A stretch of DNA of 64,000 bases from contig NZ_CP049256.1 in the NCBI RefSeq assembly GCF_011046485.1, positions 2,976,001-3,040,000 of the forward strand, in the 5' to 3' direction. Every line of letters begins with the position of its first letter. Within the stretch, counting starts at the first letter, position 1. The translations under genes and the position numbers were made by a program. The stretch is from Microbacterium sp. 4R-513. Lineage in GTDB: Bacteria > Actinomycetota > Actinomycetes > Actinomycetales > Microbacteriaceae. Shown here one piece after another: positions 1 to 7,512 of this stretch. The notes beneath the pieces were generated by a model. The model was not told the origin of the DNA. It ran no database searches and saw nothing but the letters and a program-made list of their open reading frames with translations.

Positions 1-343
1 CGAGCGGGAACAGCGCGCCGCCGACGCCCTGCAGGACGCGTCCGATGAGCAGGACGCCGAGGTTGGAGGCGTTGAACGCGACGAGGTCGCCGATGACGAT
101 GACGACGAGCACGGCGAGGAACGTCGCGCGGCGGCCGCGCAGGTCGCCGACGCGGCCCAGGACGGGCGTCGCGACTGCTGCGGCGATGAGCCAGGCGGTC
201 ATCGTCCACGAGGCGGCGTCGGCCGTCACCCCCAGGTCGGACTGCATGAGGGGGATGACGGGGATGACGAGGTTCTGAAGAAGCGCCAGGGATGCGACGC
301 TGAGGGCGAGTGCGAGGAACGCGCGTGTCGAGGATGAGCGCAC
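1..343 (-). CDS. MFS transporter, N-terminal part (cut by window edge)
   Basis: This is the N-terminal ~114 residues of a major facilitator superfamily permease. It starts at a GTG at 343 behind a GGAAGGA ribosome site and runs off the left edge. Three hydrophobic segments are visible. The loop between TM2 and TM3 reads GRVGDLRGRR, the MFS signature, and a later QGVGGALFP run is typical of 14-TM DHA2-type drug exporters. It is divergent from a TetR-family gene, the usual arrangement for a drug efflux pump and its repressor. A promoter on this strand (-35 TTGCTA, 18-bp spacer, -10 TATGGT) encloses one of the operator repeats, so repression is expected. The substrate cannot be told. Confidence 0.9.
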   Translation of the reverse strand, partial: MRSSSTRAFLALALSVASLALLQNLVIPVIPLMQSDLGVTADAASWTMTAWLIAAAVATPVLGRVGDLRGRRATFLAVLVVIVIGDLVAFNASNLGVLLIGRVLQGVGGALFPL

Positions 344-368
344 GAGGGGTCCTTCCAGAGGATGCGAT

Positions 369-382
369 CCGACGAATGTCGG
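369..382. promoter_or_regulatory. Inverted repeat in MFS leader
   Basis: CCGAC-GAAT-GTCGG is a perfect 5-bp inverted repeat lying between the MFS start and the two stronger operators. It may be an additional protein-binding site or a leader hairpin. The arms are short, so this is tentative. Confidence 0.3.
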
Positions 383-407
383 TCTAGAATTGGAGGGTGG
401 CTCCGAT

Positions 408-455
408 CGGAGGATGCCTCCGCTTAGAACCATAGCGGAGGATGCCTCCGGTTAG
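408..455. promoter_or_regulatory. Tandem inverted-repeat operators, probable TetR binding sites
   Basis: The 15-bp palindrome CGGAGG-ATG-CCTCCG occurs at 408-422 and again at 436-450. Each copy is followed by an (C/G)TTAG tail, and the centres are 28 bp apart. The second copy fills the spacer of a minus-strand promoter (TTGCTA at 453-458 and TATGGT at 429-434, both read on the minus strand) that would drive the MFS gene. Paired operators between a divergent TetR gene and an efflux gene are the classic layout. A weaker half-match lies at about 391-405. Confidence 0.7.
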
Positions 456-472
456 CAACCTCGTGAAAGGAA

Positions 473-1045
473 ATGATGGCGGTCTCGGAACGCGTGCGTC
501 CCCTCGACGCCCGACGCCCTCGGCGCGCCGACGCGGCGCGGAACTTCGATGCGCTCGTCGAGGCCGGTCGGGAGGTCTTCGCCGAGGAGGGATCGGCGGC
601 CTCGCTCGAAGACATCGCACGACGCGCGGGCGTCGGCATCGGCACGCTCTATCGCAATTTCCCGACCCGGGACGATCTCGTCGAGACGCTGTACATCCGC
701 GAGGTCGAAGCGCTCGCAGACGCCGCCGACGACGTGTCGGGCCTGGAGCCGTGGGAGGCGTTCGCCGCGTGGCTCGACCGTTTCGTGCAGTACGTCGGCA
801 CGAAGCACGCCCTTCTCGACAGCCTCAACCGCGAGTCGACCGTGCTCGGGGAGTGCCGGGCGATCATGTTCGAGGCCGGCGAGCCGCTGCTCGTCCGCGC
901 CCAGAAGGCGGGGAAGGTCGATCCCGACGTCACGATCAGCGACGTCGTGCGCCTCGTCTCGGGTGTCGCGGCGGTCTCGTCCTACGAGGACGAGGCGCAG
1001 CGCAAGCGCGTGCTCAACCTTGCCATCCGAGGCATCCGCATCTGA
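473..1045 (+). CDS. TetR/AcrR family transcriptional regulator
   Basis: A 190-residue protein, typical for TetR family repressors. A helix-turn-helix spans about residues 26-70, with the recognition-helix stretch GVGIGTLYRNFPTRDDL characteristic of the family. The C-terminal helical domain would bind a small ligand and dimerise. Two adjacent ATG codons (473 and 476) could start it; the GAAAGGA ribosome site at 464-470 fits the second slightly better. It is divergent from an MFS exporter, and two copies of a perfect palindrome lie between them. The inferred role is ligand-relieved repression of the exporter and of itself. The ligand is unknown. Confidence 0.9.
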   Translation: MMAVSERVRPLDARRPRRADAARNFDALVEAGREVFAEEGSAASLEDIARRAGVGIGTLYRNFPTRDDLVETLYIREVEALADAADDVSGLEPWEAFAAWLDRFVQYVGTKHALLDSLNRESTVLGECRAIMFEAGEPLLVRAQKAGKVDPDVTISDVVRLVSGVAAVSSYEDEAQRKRVLNLAIRGIRI

Positions 1046-1069
1046 TTCCAGCGGACGCCATCCGCCCGA

Positions 1070-2026
1070 TCAGGCGTGCAGTGCTTCGTTGAGCGTCACG
1101 CCGACGCCCGCCCGGCGCACGGCCTCGATCGCGCCCGTGAGCGAATTGCGGCGGAAGAGCATGCCGTCGCGCCCCGACAGCTCGGTGCCCTTCACCGTCG
1201 GACGCGAGCCGTCCGCCCTCGGCGCCTCGTCCGCCAGGACCACCTTCGAACCGGCGGTCACGTAGAGTCCCGCCTCGACCACGCAGTCGTCGCCGAGCGA
1301 GATCCCGATGCCCGCGTTGGCGCCGAGGAGGGTCCGCGCGCCGATCGAGACGCGGTGCGAGCCGCCGCCCGAGAGCGTCCCCATGATCGATGCGCCGCCG
1401 CCGATGTCGCTTCCGTCGCCGACGACCACCCCCTGCGAGATGCGGCCCTCGACCATCGAGGCGCCGAGAGTTCCGGCGTTGAAGTTGACGAAGCCCTCGT
1501 GCATGACGGTCGTTCCGGGGGAGAGGTACGCGCCGAGGCGCACGCGCGAGGCATCCGCGATGCGGACCCCGGGCGGCGTGACGTAATCGAGGAGCCGAGG
1601 GAACTTGTCGAGGCCCTGCACCTGGATGCCGTCGCGCTGCAGGAAGGGTCGCAGCCGCGTGAGGTCGTCAGGGTGGACCGGGCCGGCGCTCGTCCACGCG
1701 ACGTTGGGAAGGTGGCCGAAGATGCCGGTGAGATCGACCTCGTTAGGCTTGACGAGGCGGTGCGACAGCGCCTGCAGACGCAGGTAGGCATCAGACGTCG
1801 ATGCCGGCGGCGCGTCGAGGTCGACCTCGATCGTGACCACCTCGACCGCGACGGCGCGCCGGGCGTCGGGCACCGCGAGGTGCTCGAGGTCTTCCGGCGG
1901 CATCGCGGGGTCGAGTCCGAGCGGGATGTGGCCGAGCTTCGGCTCGGGGAACCACGTGTCGAGGACCGTGCCGTCGGCCGCCGTCGTCGCGAGGCCCATG
2001 CCCCATACCCACCGCTCGTCGCTCAT
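1070..2026 (-). CDS. dapD: Tetrahydrodipicolinate N-succinyltransferase
   Basis: This 318-residue enzyme transfers succinyl from succinyl-CoA to tetrahydrodipicolinate, the committed step of the succinylase branch of diaminopimelate/lysine synthesis in the cytosol. Length and layout match the actinobacterial DapD type. There is an N-terminal domain of about 130 residues, then a left-handed beta-helix made of hexapeptide repeats (about residues 155-265, including [12 protein letters not shown] and [13 protein letters not shown]), and a short C-terminal extension. An upstream in-frame extension exists, but the ATG at 2026 is preferred because a TACCGT hexamer lies exactly 6 nt before it. It is divergent from dapE, which acts two steps later in the same pathway. 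Confidence 0.96.
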   Translation of the reverse strand: MSDERWVWGMGLATTAADGTVLDTWFPEPKLGHIPLGLDPAMPPEDLEHLAVPDARRAVAVEVVTIEVDLDAPPASTSDAYLRLQALSHRLVKPNEVDLTGIFGHLPNVAWTSAGPVHPDDLTRLRPFLQRDGIQVQGLDKFPRLLDYVTPPGVRIADASRVRLGAYLSPGTTVMHEGFVNFNAGTLGASMVEGRISQGVVVGDGSDIGGGASIMGTLSGGGSHRVSIGARTLLGANAGIGISLGDDCVVEAGLYVTAGSKVVLADEAPRADGSRPTVKGTELSGRDGMLFRRNSLTGAIEAVRRAGVGVTLNEALHA

Positions 2027-2090
2027 CCCTCCACGGTAGCGCGCCCGCCGGGGCGGCTCGCGGCAGAGGGTCGGTCGGTAGACTCGGGGG
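2027..2090. promoter_or_regulatory. Divergent dapD/dapE promoter region with two leaderless-type -10 boxes
   Basis: Only 64 bp separate the two start codons. On the minus strand TACCGT (2033-2038) lies 6 nt before the dapD ATG. On the plus strand TAGACT (2079-2084) lies 6 nt before the dapE ATG. With transcription starting about 7 nt after a -10 box, both mRNAs would begin at or next to the start codon. No clear -35 consensus is seen. Confidence 0.55.
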
Positions 2091-3167
2091 ATGCCGGAGC
2101 TCGATCTGTCCGCGACATCCGTCGACCTCACCAGGGCCATCTGCGACATCCCGAGCGTCTCCGGCGATGAGGTCACACTCGCCGATGCGATCGAGCGTGC
2201 CATCGGCGGACTCGGCCACCTCGATCTCTTCCGGGACGGCGACACGATCGTGGCGCGCACGGATCTCGGGCGGCCGCAACGGGTCGTCATCGCGGGGCAC
2301 ATCGACACCGTGCCGATCAACGACAACGTCCCCACCCGCGACGTCGACATCGACGGCCGCCCGCACATCTGGGGCCGCGGCACGGTCGACATGAAGGCCG
2401 GTGTCGCGGTGCAGCTCAAGCTCGCGGCCGAGCTCGCCGACCCGCGGATCGACATCACCTGGATGTGGTACGACCACGAAGAGGTGGATGCCGCGCTCAA
2501 CGGACTGAACCGGCTGTCGGCGTCACGGCCGGACCTCTTCGCGGGTGACTTCGCGATCCTCGGCGAGCCGTCGAACGGCCAGGTCGAGGGCGGCTGCAAC
2601 GGGAACCTACGCGCCGTCGTCCGGACGCACGGCGTCCGCTCGCACAGCGCGCGGGCGTGGATCGGCGAGAACGCGATCCACAAGGCGGCGCCCATCCTCG
2701 CCCGCCTCGCCGAGTATCAGCCGCGCGAGGTGCCCGTCGAGGGCCTCGTCTACCGCGAGGGGCTCAACGCCGTCCGCATCGCCGGTGGAGTCGCGGGGAA
2801 CGTCATCCCCGACCTCTGCGAAGTCGAGGTCAACTACCGCTTCGCGCCGAACCGCTCCGTCGAGGAGGCGACGGCCCACGTCGAGGACGTGCTCGCCGGA
2901 TTCGAGGTCGAGGTCATCGACAGCGCCGCCGGTGCCCGACCGGGCCTCGACGCGCCGCTCGCGCAGGAGTTCGTGGCCGCCGTCGGGGCCGAGCCCCGGC
3001 CGAAGTACGGCTGGACGGACGTCGCCCGGTTCTCGGCGCTCGGGGTACCGGCCGTCAACTACGGCCCCGGCGACCCGCACCTCGCGCACCACGACGAGGA
3101 GCGCGTCCCGATCGACCAGATCGAAGACGTCGAGCGTGGGCTCCGGGCGTGGCTGACGAGCTCCTGA
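2091..3167 (+). CDS. dapE: Succinyl-diaminopimelate desuccinylase
   Basis: A 358-residue M20-family zinc hydrolase that removes succinate from N-succinyl-LL-diaminopimelate to give LL-DAP for lysine and peptidoglycan. The metal ligands of the family are visible: His in AGHIDTVP (about residue 66), Asp in [10 protein letters not shown] (about 100), the Glu pair in DHEEVDA (about 131), Glu in ILGEPSNG, and the C-terminal His in HLAHHDEE. A lid/dimerisation domain lies between. Length matches actinobacterial DapE. It is divergent from dapD across 64 bp and probably leaderless (TAGACT 6 nt before ATG). Its last 19 bases overlap the next gene. Confidence 0.95.
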   Translation: MPELDLSATSVDLTRAICDIPSVSGDEVTLADAIERAIGGLGHLDLFRDGDTIVARTDLGRPQRVVIAGHIDTVPINDNVPTRDVDIDGRPHIWGRGTVDMKAGVAVQLKLAAELADPRIDITWMWYDHEEVDAALNGLNRLSASRPDLFAGDFAILGEPSNGQVEGGCNGNLRAVVRTHGVRSHSARAWIGENAIHKAAPILARLAEYQPREVPVEGLVYREGLNAVRIAGGVAGNVIPDLCEVEVNYRFAPNRSVEEATAHVEDVLAGFEVEVIDSAAGARPGLDAPLAQEFVAAVGAEPRPKYGWTDVARFSALGVPAVNYGPGDPHLAHHDEERVPIDQIEDVERGLRAWLTSS

Positions 3168-4396
3168 CGCCCGCGCCGCCCGCCGTCCGCCCGACGCCGT
3201 GGCGCCGGCTCGCCGGTCTTCCGGTCGCCGTGCGGATCGGCATCCTGTACATCCTCGCCCGGCTCGTCACGACGCTCTTCTTCGTGGCAGCGGCGCAGCT
3301 GGCACCGAACTGGTCCCGCTTCGGACGCGACGCGTCGGTCGGCAGCTTCGCAGCGGGGTGGGATGCCTGGTGGTACTGGTACGTCGCGGGCTACGGCTAT
3401 CCGACGACGCTGCCGGTCAACGACGCCGGGCTCGTCTCCGAGAACGCCTGGGCATTCATGCCGCTCTACGCATACGCCGCGCTCGGGGTGGGGGCGCTCT
3501 TCGGCTCGTGGGTCGCGGGGGCGGTCGTCGTGTCGCTCGTCGCCGGCTATCTCTCGTGCCTCGTGCTCTACAGGATGCTGCGGATGCGCGGCGACGACGC
3601 CATGGCGACGTGGGCCGTGTTGTTCTTCGCGTGCGCCCCGGTCGCGGCGCTCTTCCAGATCGGGTATGCCGAGTCGCTCTTCCTCCTCTGGCTCTTCCTG
3701 GCGCTGTGGTGCGTCATGCGCCGGCGGTACGCGTGGCTGTACCTGCTCATTCCGCTGATGGGCTACACCCGCCCTGGTGTTCTCGCCTTCGCGCTCTTCC
3801 TGGGCCTTCACGGCATCTCCCGCTGGATCACCCGGCGACGGGAACCGCTCCCCGCACGGCACATCGCGCACATCGTGCTGCTCGGGCTGCTCGCGACGGC
3901 CGTCGGCTTCTCGTGGCAGGTCATCGCCTCGATCGCGACGGGCGATCCGTCCGCCTACCTCAGCACCGAGATGGCGTGGCGACGCAACTGGATCCTCGAT
4001 GCACCGGCCCACTTCGTGCCGCTCGAGGGATTCGTCCAGGCCGCCGGGTTCTGGGCCGGACAGTGGGGAACGAGTCAGGCACTCGTGCTCGCGCTCGTCG
4101 CACTCGCTGTCGGCGGCTTCGCGGCTCTGCTCCTCTTCGACCCGCACGTGAAGCGACTCGGTGCCGACCTGCGACTGTGGAGCGCGAGCTATGCGGTGTA
4201 TCTCCTCGCGGTGTTCTTCCCGCAGTCGAGCATCTTCCGGCTCCTCGTCCCCATCTCGCCGCTCTGGGGCGCCGCGGCGATGCCCCGGTCGAACACCTGG
4301 CGCGTCGGAGTTCTCGCGGCATGCCTCGTGGGGCAGTGGTGGTGGATCCACACGGTGTATGCACTTGCCGGAACGGCGATCTGGACCGTGCCCTGA
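3149..4396 (+). CDS. PIG-V-like multi-pass membrane mannosyltransferase
   Basis: A roughly 415-residue integral membrane protein with about ten hydrophobic segments. Near the N-terminus, after the first TM segment, GWDAWWYWYVAGYGYP resembles the WD..WY..IA..GYP lumenal motif of PIG-V/GPI mannosyltransferase-II-like GT-C proteins; a second conserved-looking element is GYTRPG. Bacterial members are thought to use a polyprenyl-phosphate-linked sugar to glycosylate lipids or proteins on the outer face. The substrate here is unknown. The start chosen is the GTG at 3149, giving MADELLTP and a 19-bp overlap with dapE. Co-transcription with dapE is likely, although the functions look unrelated. Confidence 0.75.
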   Translation: MADELLTPAPPAVRPTPWRRLAGLPVAVRIGILYILARLVTTLFFVAAAQLAPNWSRFGRDASVGSFAAGWDAWWYWYVAGYGYPTTLPVNDAGLVSENAWAFMPLYAYAALGVGALFGSWVAGAVVVSLVAGYLSCLVLYRMLRMRGDDAMATWAVLFFACAPVAALFQIGYAESLFLLWLFLALWCVMRRRYAWLYLLIPLMGYTRPGVLAFALFLGLHGISRWITRRREPLPARHIAHIVLLGLLATAVGFSWQVIASIATGDPSAYLSTEMAWRRNWILDAPAHFVPLEGFVQAAGFWAGQWGTSQALVLALVALAVGGFAALLLFDPHVKRLGADLRLWSASYAVYLLAVFFPQSSIFRLLVPISPLWGAAAMPRSNTWRVGVLAACLVGQWWWIHTVYALAGTAIWTVP

Positions 4397-4491
4397 GCCG
4401 GCGCCCGGTGGTCGGCCTGTGGGCGGATTATCCCCGGGTCGGAGGCGCACGATAAACTTGACGGGCAGACCTACGACGAAAGGGAGCCGCG

Positions 4492-4665
4492 ATGGCAGCC
4501 ATGAAGCCGAGAACCGGAGACGGACCGATGGAGGCCGTTAAGGAGGGTCGCCTGATCATCGTGCGCGTCCCCCTGGAGGGCGGCGGCCGCCTTGTCGTCT
4601 CCGTGAACGACGCTGAGGCGAAGGAGCTTTACGACGTGCTGGGCGACGTGGTCAACGCCGCCTGA
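4492..4665 (+). CDS. DUF3117 small conserved protein
   Basis: A 57-residue cytosolic protein of the strongly conserved actinobacterial DUF3117 family, whose function is unknown. Recognisable stretches are MKPRTGDGPMEAVKEGR and RVPLEGGGRLVVS. A GAAAGGGA ribosome site at 4479-4485 precedes the ATG at 4492; ATG 4501 (MKPRTG) is an alternative start used in some homologues. It is followed by a strong bidirectional hairpin terminator. An AT-rich GATAAACT at 4451-4458 could be its -10 region. Confidence 0.92.
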   Translation: MAAMKPRTGDGPMEAVKEGRLIIVRVPLEGGGRLVVSVNDAEAKELYDVLGDVVNAA

Positions 4666-4680
4666 CACGAGCGGGATCAC

Positions 4681-4712
4681 GAGAACGGCCGGTCTTTCGA
4701 CCGGCCGTTCTC
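4681..4712. terminator. Bidirectional hairpin terminator
   Basis: A perfect 14-bp stem (GAGAACGGCCGGTC and its complement) closes a TTTC tetraloop between the convergent DUF3117 and O-methyltransferase genes. It would serve both strands. Confidence 0.85.
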
Positions 4713-4726
4713 GTATGCGCGGGGGT

Positions 4727-5362
4727 TCAGTCTGCGGGGATTGTCGTGAGCTGCAGCAGCCCCTCTCCGACGATCGAGAGCGCGCCGAGGACGGCCGGCG
4801 AGGACTGCGTCTCCTGGATGAGCGAGCGGTATGCGCTCGTCACGGCGTCGCGTCGCACCGGATCGGCGACGGCACCGCCGTTCAGGACGCGGGGGACGAG
4901 GACGGTTCCTCCCGCGCGGACCAGGCGCAGGCCGTGCTCGACATATTCGATGACGCCGTCGGGGTCGGCATCCACCAGCACGATGTCGTACGACGCCTCG
5001 TTCATGCGCGGAAGCACATTGGATGCCCGTCCGGTGATGAAGCGGGCCCGCGCCGGCGGCACACCGGCGTCGGCGAAGGCCTTCCGTGCCACGGCGAGAT
5101 GCTCGGGTTCGCTGTCGATCGTCGTGAGCGTCGCCCGCGGCGCGCCGTGCAGCAGCCAGAGGCCGGAGACGCCGGCACCGGTCCCGATCTCGACGATGTT
5201 CAGTGACTGGGATGCCGCGGCCAGCAGCGCGCACTGGGCGCCCACCGCGGCGCTGATCGGCGCCGCGCCCAATTCGAGGGCGTGTGCACGCGCCCGGGCG
5301 ATCTGATCCGGCTCGACCGTCGCCTCATTCGCGAAGCGATGGTTCGCGTCCTGCTCGCTCAT
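4727..5362 (-). CDS. Class I SAM-dependent O-methyltransferase
   Basis: A 211-residue methyltransferase of the O-methyltransferase family 3/COMT-like group. SAM motif I is VEIGTGAGVSGLWLL (about residues 57-71). The acidic residue following strand 2 is in TTIDSEPEH, and the metal/SAM-proximal DIVLVDADPDG is also present. The substrate is unknown; the mycobacterial counterpart I recall is Rv1220c, likewise uncharacterised. The gene has a 5' leader with GGGAGGAGG ahead of the ATG, unlike its leaderless neighbours. It is divergent from tatB, as in mycobacteria, but the sigE-rseA-htrA genes that lie between them there are absent. Confidence 0.9.
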   Translation of the reverse strand: MSEQDANHRFANEATVEPDQIARARAHALELGAAPISAAVGAQCALLAAASQSLNIVEIGTGAGVSGLWLLHGAPRATLTTIDSEPEHLAVARKAFADAGVPPARARFITGRASNVLPRMNEASYDIVLVDADPDGVIEYVEHGLRLVRAGGTVLVPRVLNGGAVADPVRRDAVTSAYRSLIQETQSSPAVLGALSIVGEGLLQLTTIPAD

Positions 5363-5434
5363 GCGGCCTCCTCCCGGGCCAGCCTAAGCGCCCGCCTCGT
5401 CCGCGCTGATCAGGCGCGGCGGTAACCTGTGAGC

Positions 5435-5824
5435 ATGTTCTTCGGCCTGACGATCGAGAAGCTCCTCGTGATCGGTGTGATCGCGGCGCTCCTCATCGGG
5501 CCCGAGCGTCTGCCCCGCTATGCGGAGACGCTGGCGCACCTCACGACCCGCACGCGCGACTTCCTCCGCAACGCCAAGACGCGCGTGCAGGACGAGATGG
5601 GCGAGGAGTTCGAGGACGTCGACTGGCGGACCCTCGACCCCCGCCGCTACGACCCTCGGCGGATCATCCGCGAGGCGCTCCTCGACGATGCGCCCGTGCC
5701 GACAGTCCGTGCCGCGTCGGCCGGAGCGGCGATCGAGGCGACGGGCACGCCCCCTCCGCCGCCGGGCGCGATCCGGGGCTTCGCGCCGAACGAGACGCCG
5801 CCCTTCGACGGCGAGGCGACCTGA
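5435..5824 (+). CDS. tatB: Sec-independent protein translocase subunit TatB
   Basis: A 129-residue TatB-type protein: one N-terminal TM helix (FGLTIEKLLVIGVIAALLIGP), the glycine-proline hinge GPERLP, an amphipathic helix, then a Pro-rich tail. TatB forms the twin-arginine signal receptor with TatC in the cytoplasmic membrane. The ATG at 5435 is preferred to the GTG at 5429 because TAACCT (5423-5428) lies exactly 6 nt before the ATG, which fits a leaderless mRNA. TatA and TatC are not in the window. The next gene, mrp, is convergent 6 bp away. Confidence 0.92.
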   Translation: MFFGLTIEKLLVIGVIAALLIGPERLPRYAETLAHLTTRTRDFLRNAKTRVQDEMGEEFEDVDWRTLDPRRYDPRRIIREALLDDAPVPTVRAASAGAAIEATGTPPPPPGAIRGFAPNETPPFDGEAT

Positions 5825-5830
5825 CGCCCG

Positions 5831-6973
5831 TCAGCGGGGACTGATCGGCAGGGAACGGCCCGCCAGCCCGCGGGGCTTGACCGCGATGCGCTCCGCCACC
5901 TCGGCGATGGCTCGCGCGGCCGGGTCGTCGGGGTGTGCCACGACCACGGGAACGCCGGCATCGGCATCCGACCGCAGAGCGGGACTGAGCGGGATCGACG
6001 CGAGCAGCGGCACCGGTTCCGCCTCGCTGGAGAGGCTCGCCGCGACCGACGCGCCGCCGCCCGAGCCGAAGACGTCGACCGTCGTGCCGTCGGGGAGCAC
6101 CATGGCGGCCATGTTCTCGATGACCCCGGCGACCCGCTGTCCGATCTGACGCGCGACGAGCGCGCTGCGGATGGCGACATCGGATGCCGCGGCCTGCGGG
6201 GTGGTGACGACGAGCACCTCGGCATGGGGGAGGAGCTGACCGACCGAGATCGCGACATCCCCCGTCCCCGGCGGCATGTCGAGGAGCAGCACGTCGAGGT
6301 CGCCGAAGTGCACGTCGGTGAGGAACTGCTGCACGGTGCGGTGGAGCATGGGCCCCCGCCACGCGACGGCCGAGCGCTCCTCTCCCTCGCGCAAGAACAT
6401 GCCGATCGAGACCGTCTTCACGTCGTAGGCGATGGGCGGCACGATGAGCTCGTCGATGCGCGTGGGCTTGACCGTGCGGCCGTCGGCGTCGACGAGGCCG
6501 AGGAGTCCGGGGATCGAGAAGCCGTGCACGTCGGCGTCGACGAGGCCGACGCTCAGACCCCTCGCCGCCAGGGCGACGGCGAGGTTGGCGGTGAGGGTGG
6601 ACTTGCCGACGCCGCCCTTCCCGCTCGTCACGGCGATGACGCGGGTGAGCGAATCGGGCCCGAACGGCATCGTCCGCGCCGCGCGGCCGCCTCGCAGCTG
6701 CTCGGTGAGCGCCCGGCGCTGCTCCGGCGACATGACACCGACCTCGAGGTCGACCTCGGCGATGCCGGGGACGGATGCCGCGGCATCCGTCACCTCTCGA
6801 GAGATGCGATCGGCCGCGGGGCAGCCGACGATCGTCAGGAGGATCGCGACGTGCGCCGTCTGCCCTTCCACCCGGACGTCGCGGACCATGCCGAGCTCGT
6901 CGAGCGTGCGGCGCAGCTCGGGGTCGACGACGGCGCCGACCGCCGCGTGGACGGCGGCTGCGGAATCGGTCAC
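5831..6973 (-). CDS. mrp: Mrp/NBP35-family iron-sulfur carrier ATPase
   Basis: A 380-residue P-loop ATPase that probably carries and transfers Fe-S clusters. An N-terminal MIP18/DUF59-like domain (about residues 1-80) is followed by the deviant Walker A GKGGVGKST (about 117-125), the switch regions DADVHG and DMPPGTGD, and the Mrp signature. The CxxC that binds the cluster in E. coli Mrp/ApbC, after the ENM motif, is not present (ENMAAMVLPDGTTVDVFG). My recollection is that actinobacterial Mrp proteins commonly lack it. The GTG at 6973 overlaps the stop of the DUF1003 gene (GTGA), so translation is probably coupled. Last gene of a three-gene operon. Confidence 0.92.
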   Translation of the reverse strand: MTDSAAAVHAAVGAVVDPELRRTLDELGMVRDVRVEGQTAHVAILLTIVGCPAADRISREVTDAAASVPGIAEVDLEVGVMSPEQRRALTEQLRGGRAARTMPFGPDSLTRVIAVTSGKGGVGKSTLTANLAVALAARGLSVGLVDADVHGFSIPGLLGLVDADGRTVKPTRIDELIVPPIAYDVKTVSIGMFLREGEERSAVAWRGPMLHRTVQQFLTDVHFGDLDVLLLDMPPGTGDVAISVGQLLPHAEVLVVTTPQAAASDVAIRSALVARQIGQRVAGVIENMAAMVLPDGTTVDVFGSGGGASVAASLSSEAEPVPLLASIPLSPALRSDADAGVPVVVAHPDDPAARAIAEVAERIAVKPRGLAGRSLPISPR

Positions 6974-7512
6974 CGCGCCGACCCGGTCGGCCCGCTCGGG
7001 AGCTCCGCGGCCGGCCGCGCCTCGAGCTGCTCGAGCAGCGACCGAAGCTCGGCGCGGAGCACGTCGCGGGTCACCACCTCGTCGGAGAAGTCGGTCACGG
7101 CCATGCGGAGGGCGACGACCTCGCGAGCGAGGTACTCGGTGTCGGCGAGGTTGCGCTCGGCGCGCTGGCGGTCCTGTTCGATCTGCACGCGGTCGCGGTC
7201 GTCCTGGCGGTTCTGCGCCAACAGGATGAGAGGTGCGGCGTACGAGGCCTGCAGCGACAGGATGAGCGTCAGCAGCGTGAAGTTCGTCTTCGCGGGGTCG
7301 AACTGCAGCTGGGGCGGGGCCCAGATGTTCCAGCTCAGCCACACCAGGACGAAGACCGTCATGCCGATGAGGAAGCCTGAGGTTCCCATCGCACGCGCGA
7401 AGGCCTCGGAGAAGCGGCCGAAGCGATCGCGCGAGGGCTGAGGCGTGCGCGCGAGCATGCCCGAGCGCCCGCGAGGGGCGTCGAGCGACGGCTGGCGGTT
7501 GGGACGTGCCAT
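6970..7512 (-). CDS. DUF1003 membrane protein
   Basis: A 180-residue protein of the DUF1003 family (function unknown; mycobacterial Rv1231c occupies the same position). Two TM helices lie at about residues 45-105, with SWNIWAPPQLQFDPAKTNFTLLTLILSLQA split between them, followed by a long charged, coiled-coil-like cytoplasmic tail rich in Arg, Asp and Glu. Start and stop codons are fused to both neighbours: its ATG shares a base with the upstream stop (TGATG) and its stop overlaps the mrp start (GTGA). The conserved order MgtE-N/CBS, DUF1003, mrp suggests related roles, possibly metal handling, but this is inference. Confidence 0.9.
   Translation of the reverse strand: MARPNRQPSLDAPRGRSGMLARTPQPSRDRFGRFSEAFARAMGTSGFLIGMTVFVLVWLSWNIWAPPQLQFDPAKTNFTLLTLILSLQASYAAPLILLAQNRQDDRDRVQIEQDRQRAERNLADTEYLAREVVALRMAVTDFSDEVVTRDVLRAELRSLLEQLEARPAAELPSGPTGSAR

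Noticed and set aside
45..278. Plus-strand 77-codon frame at the left edge
   Set aside because: It is a shadow of the MFS gene on the other strand; its peptide is Arg/Thr-rich and unlike a protein.
1070..2695. 541-codon minus-strand frame that extends dapD upstream
   Set aside because: The extra 223 codons run antisense through dapE. The dapD family start and the -10 box at 2033-2038 support the ATG at 2026.
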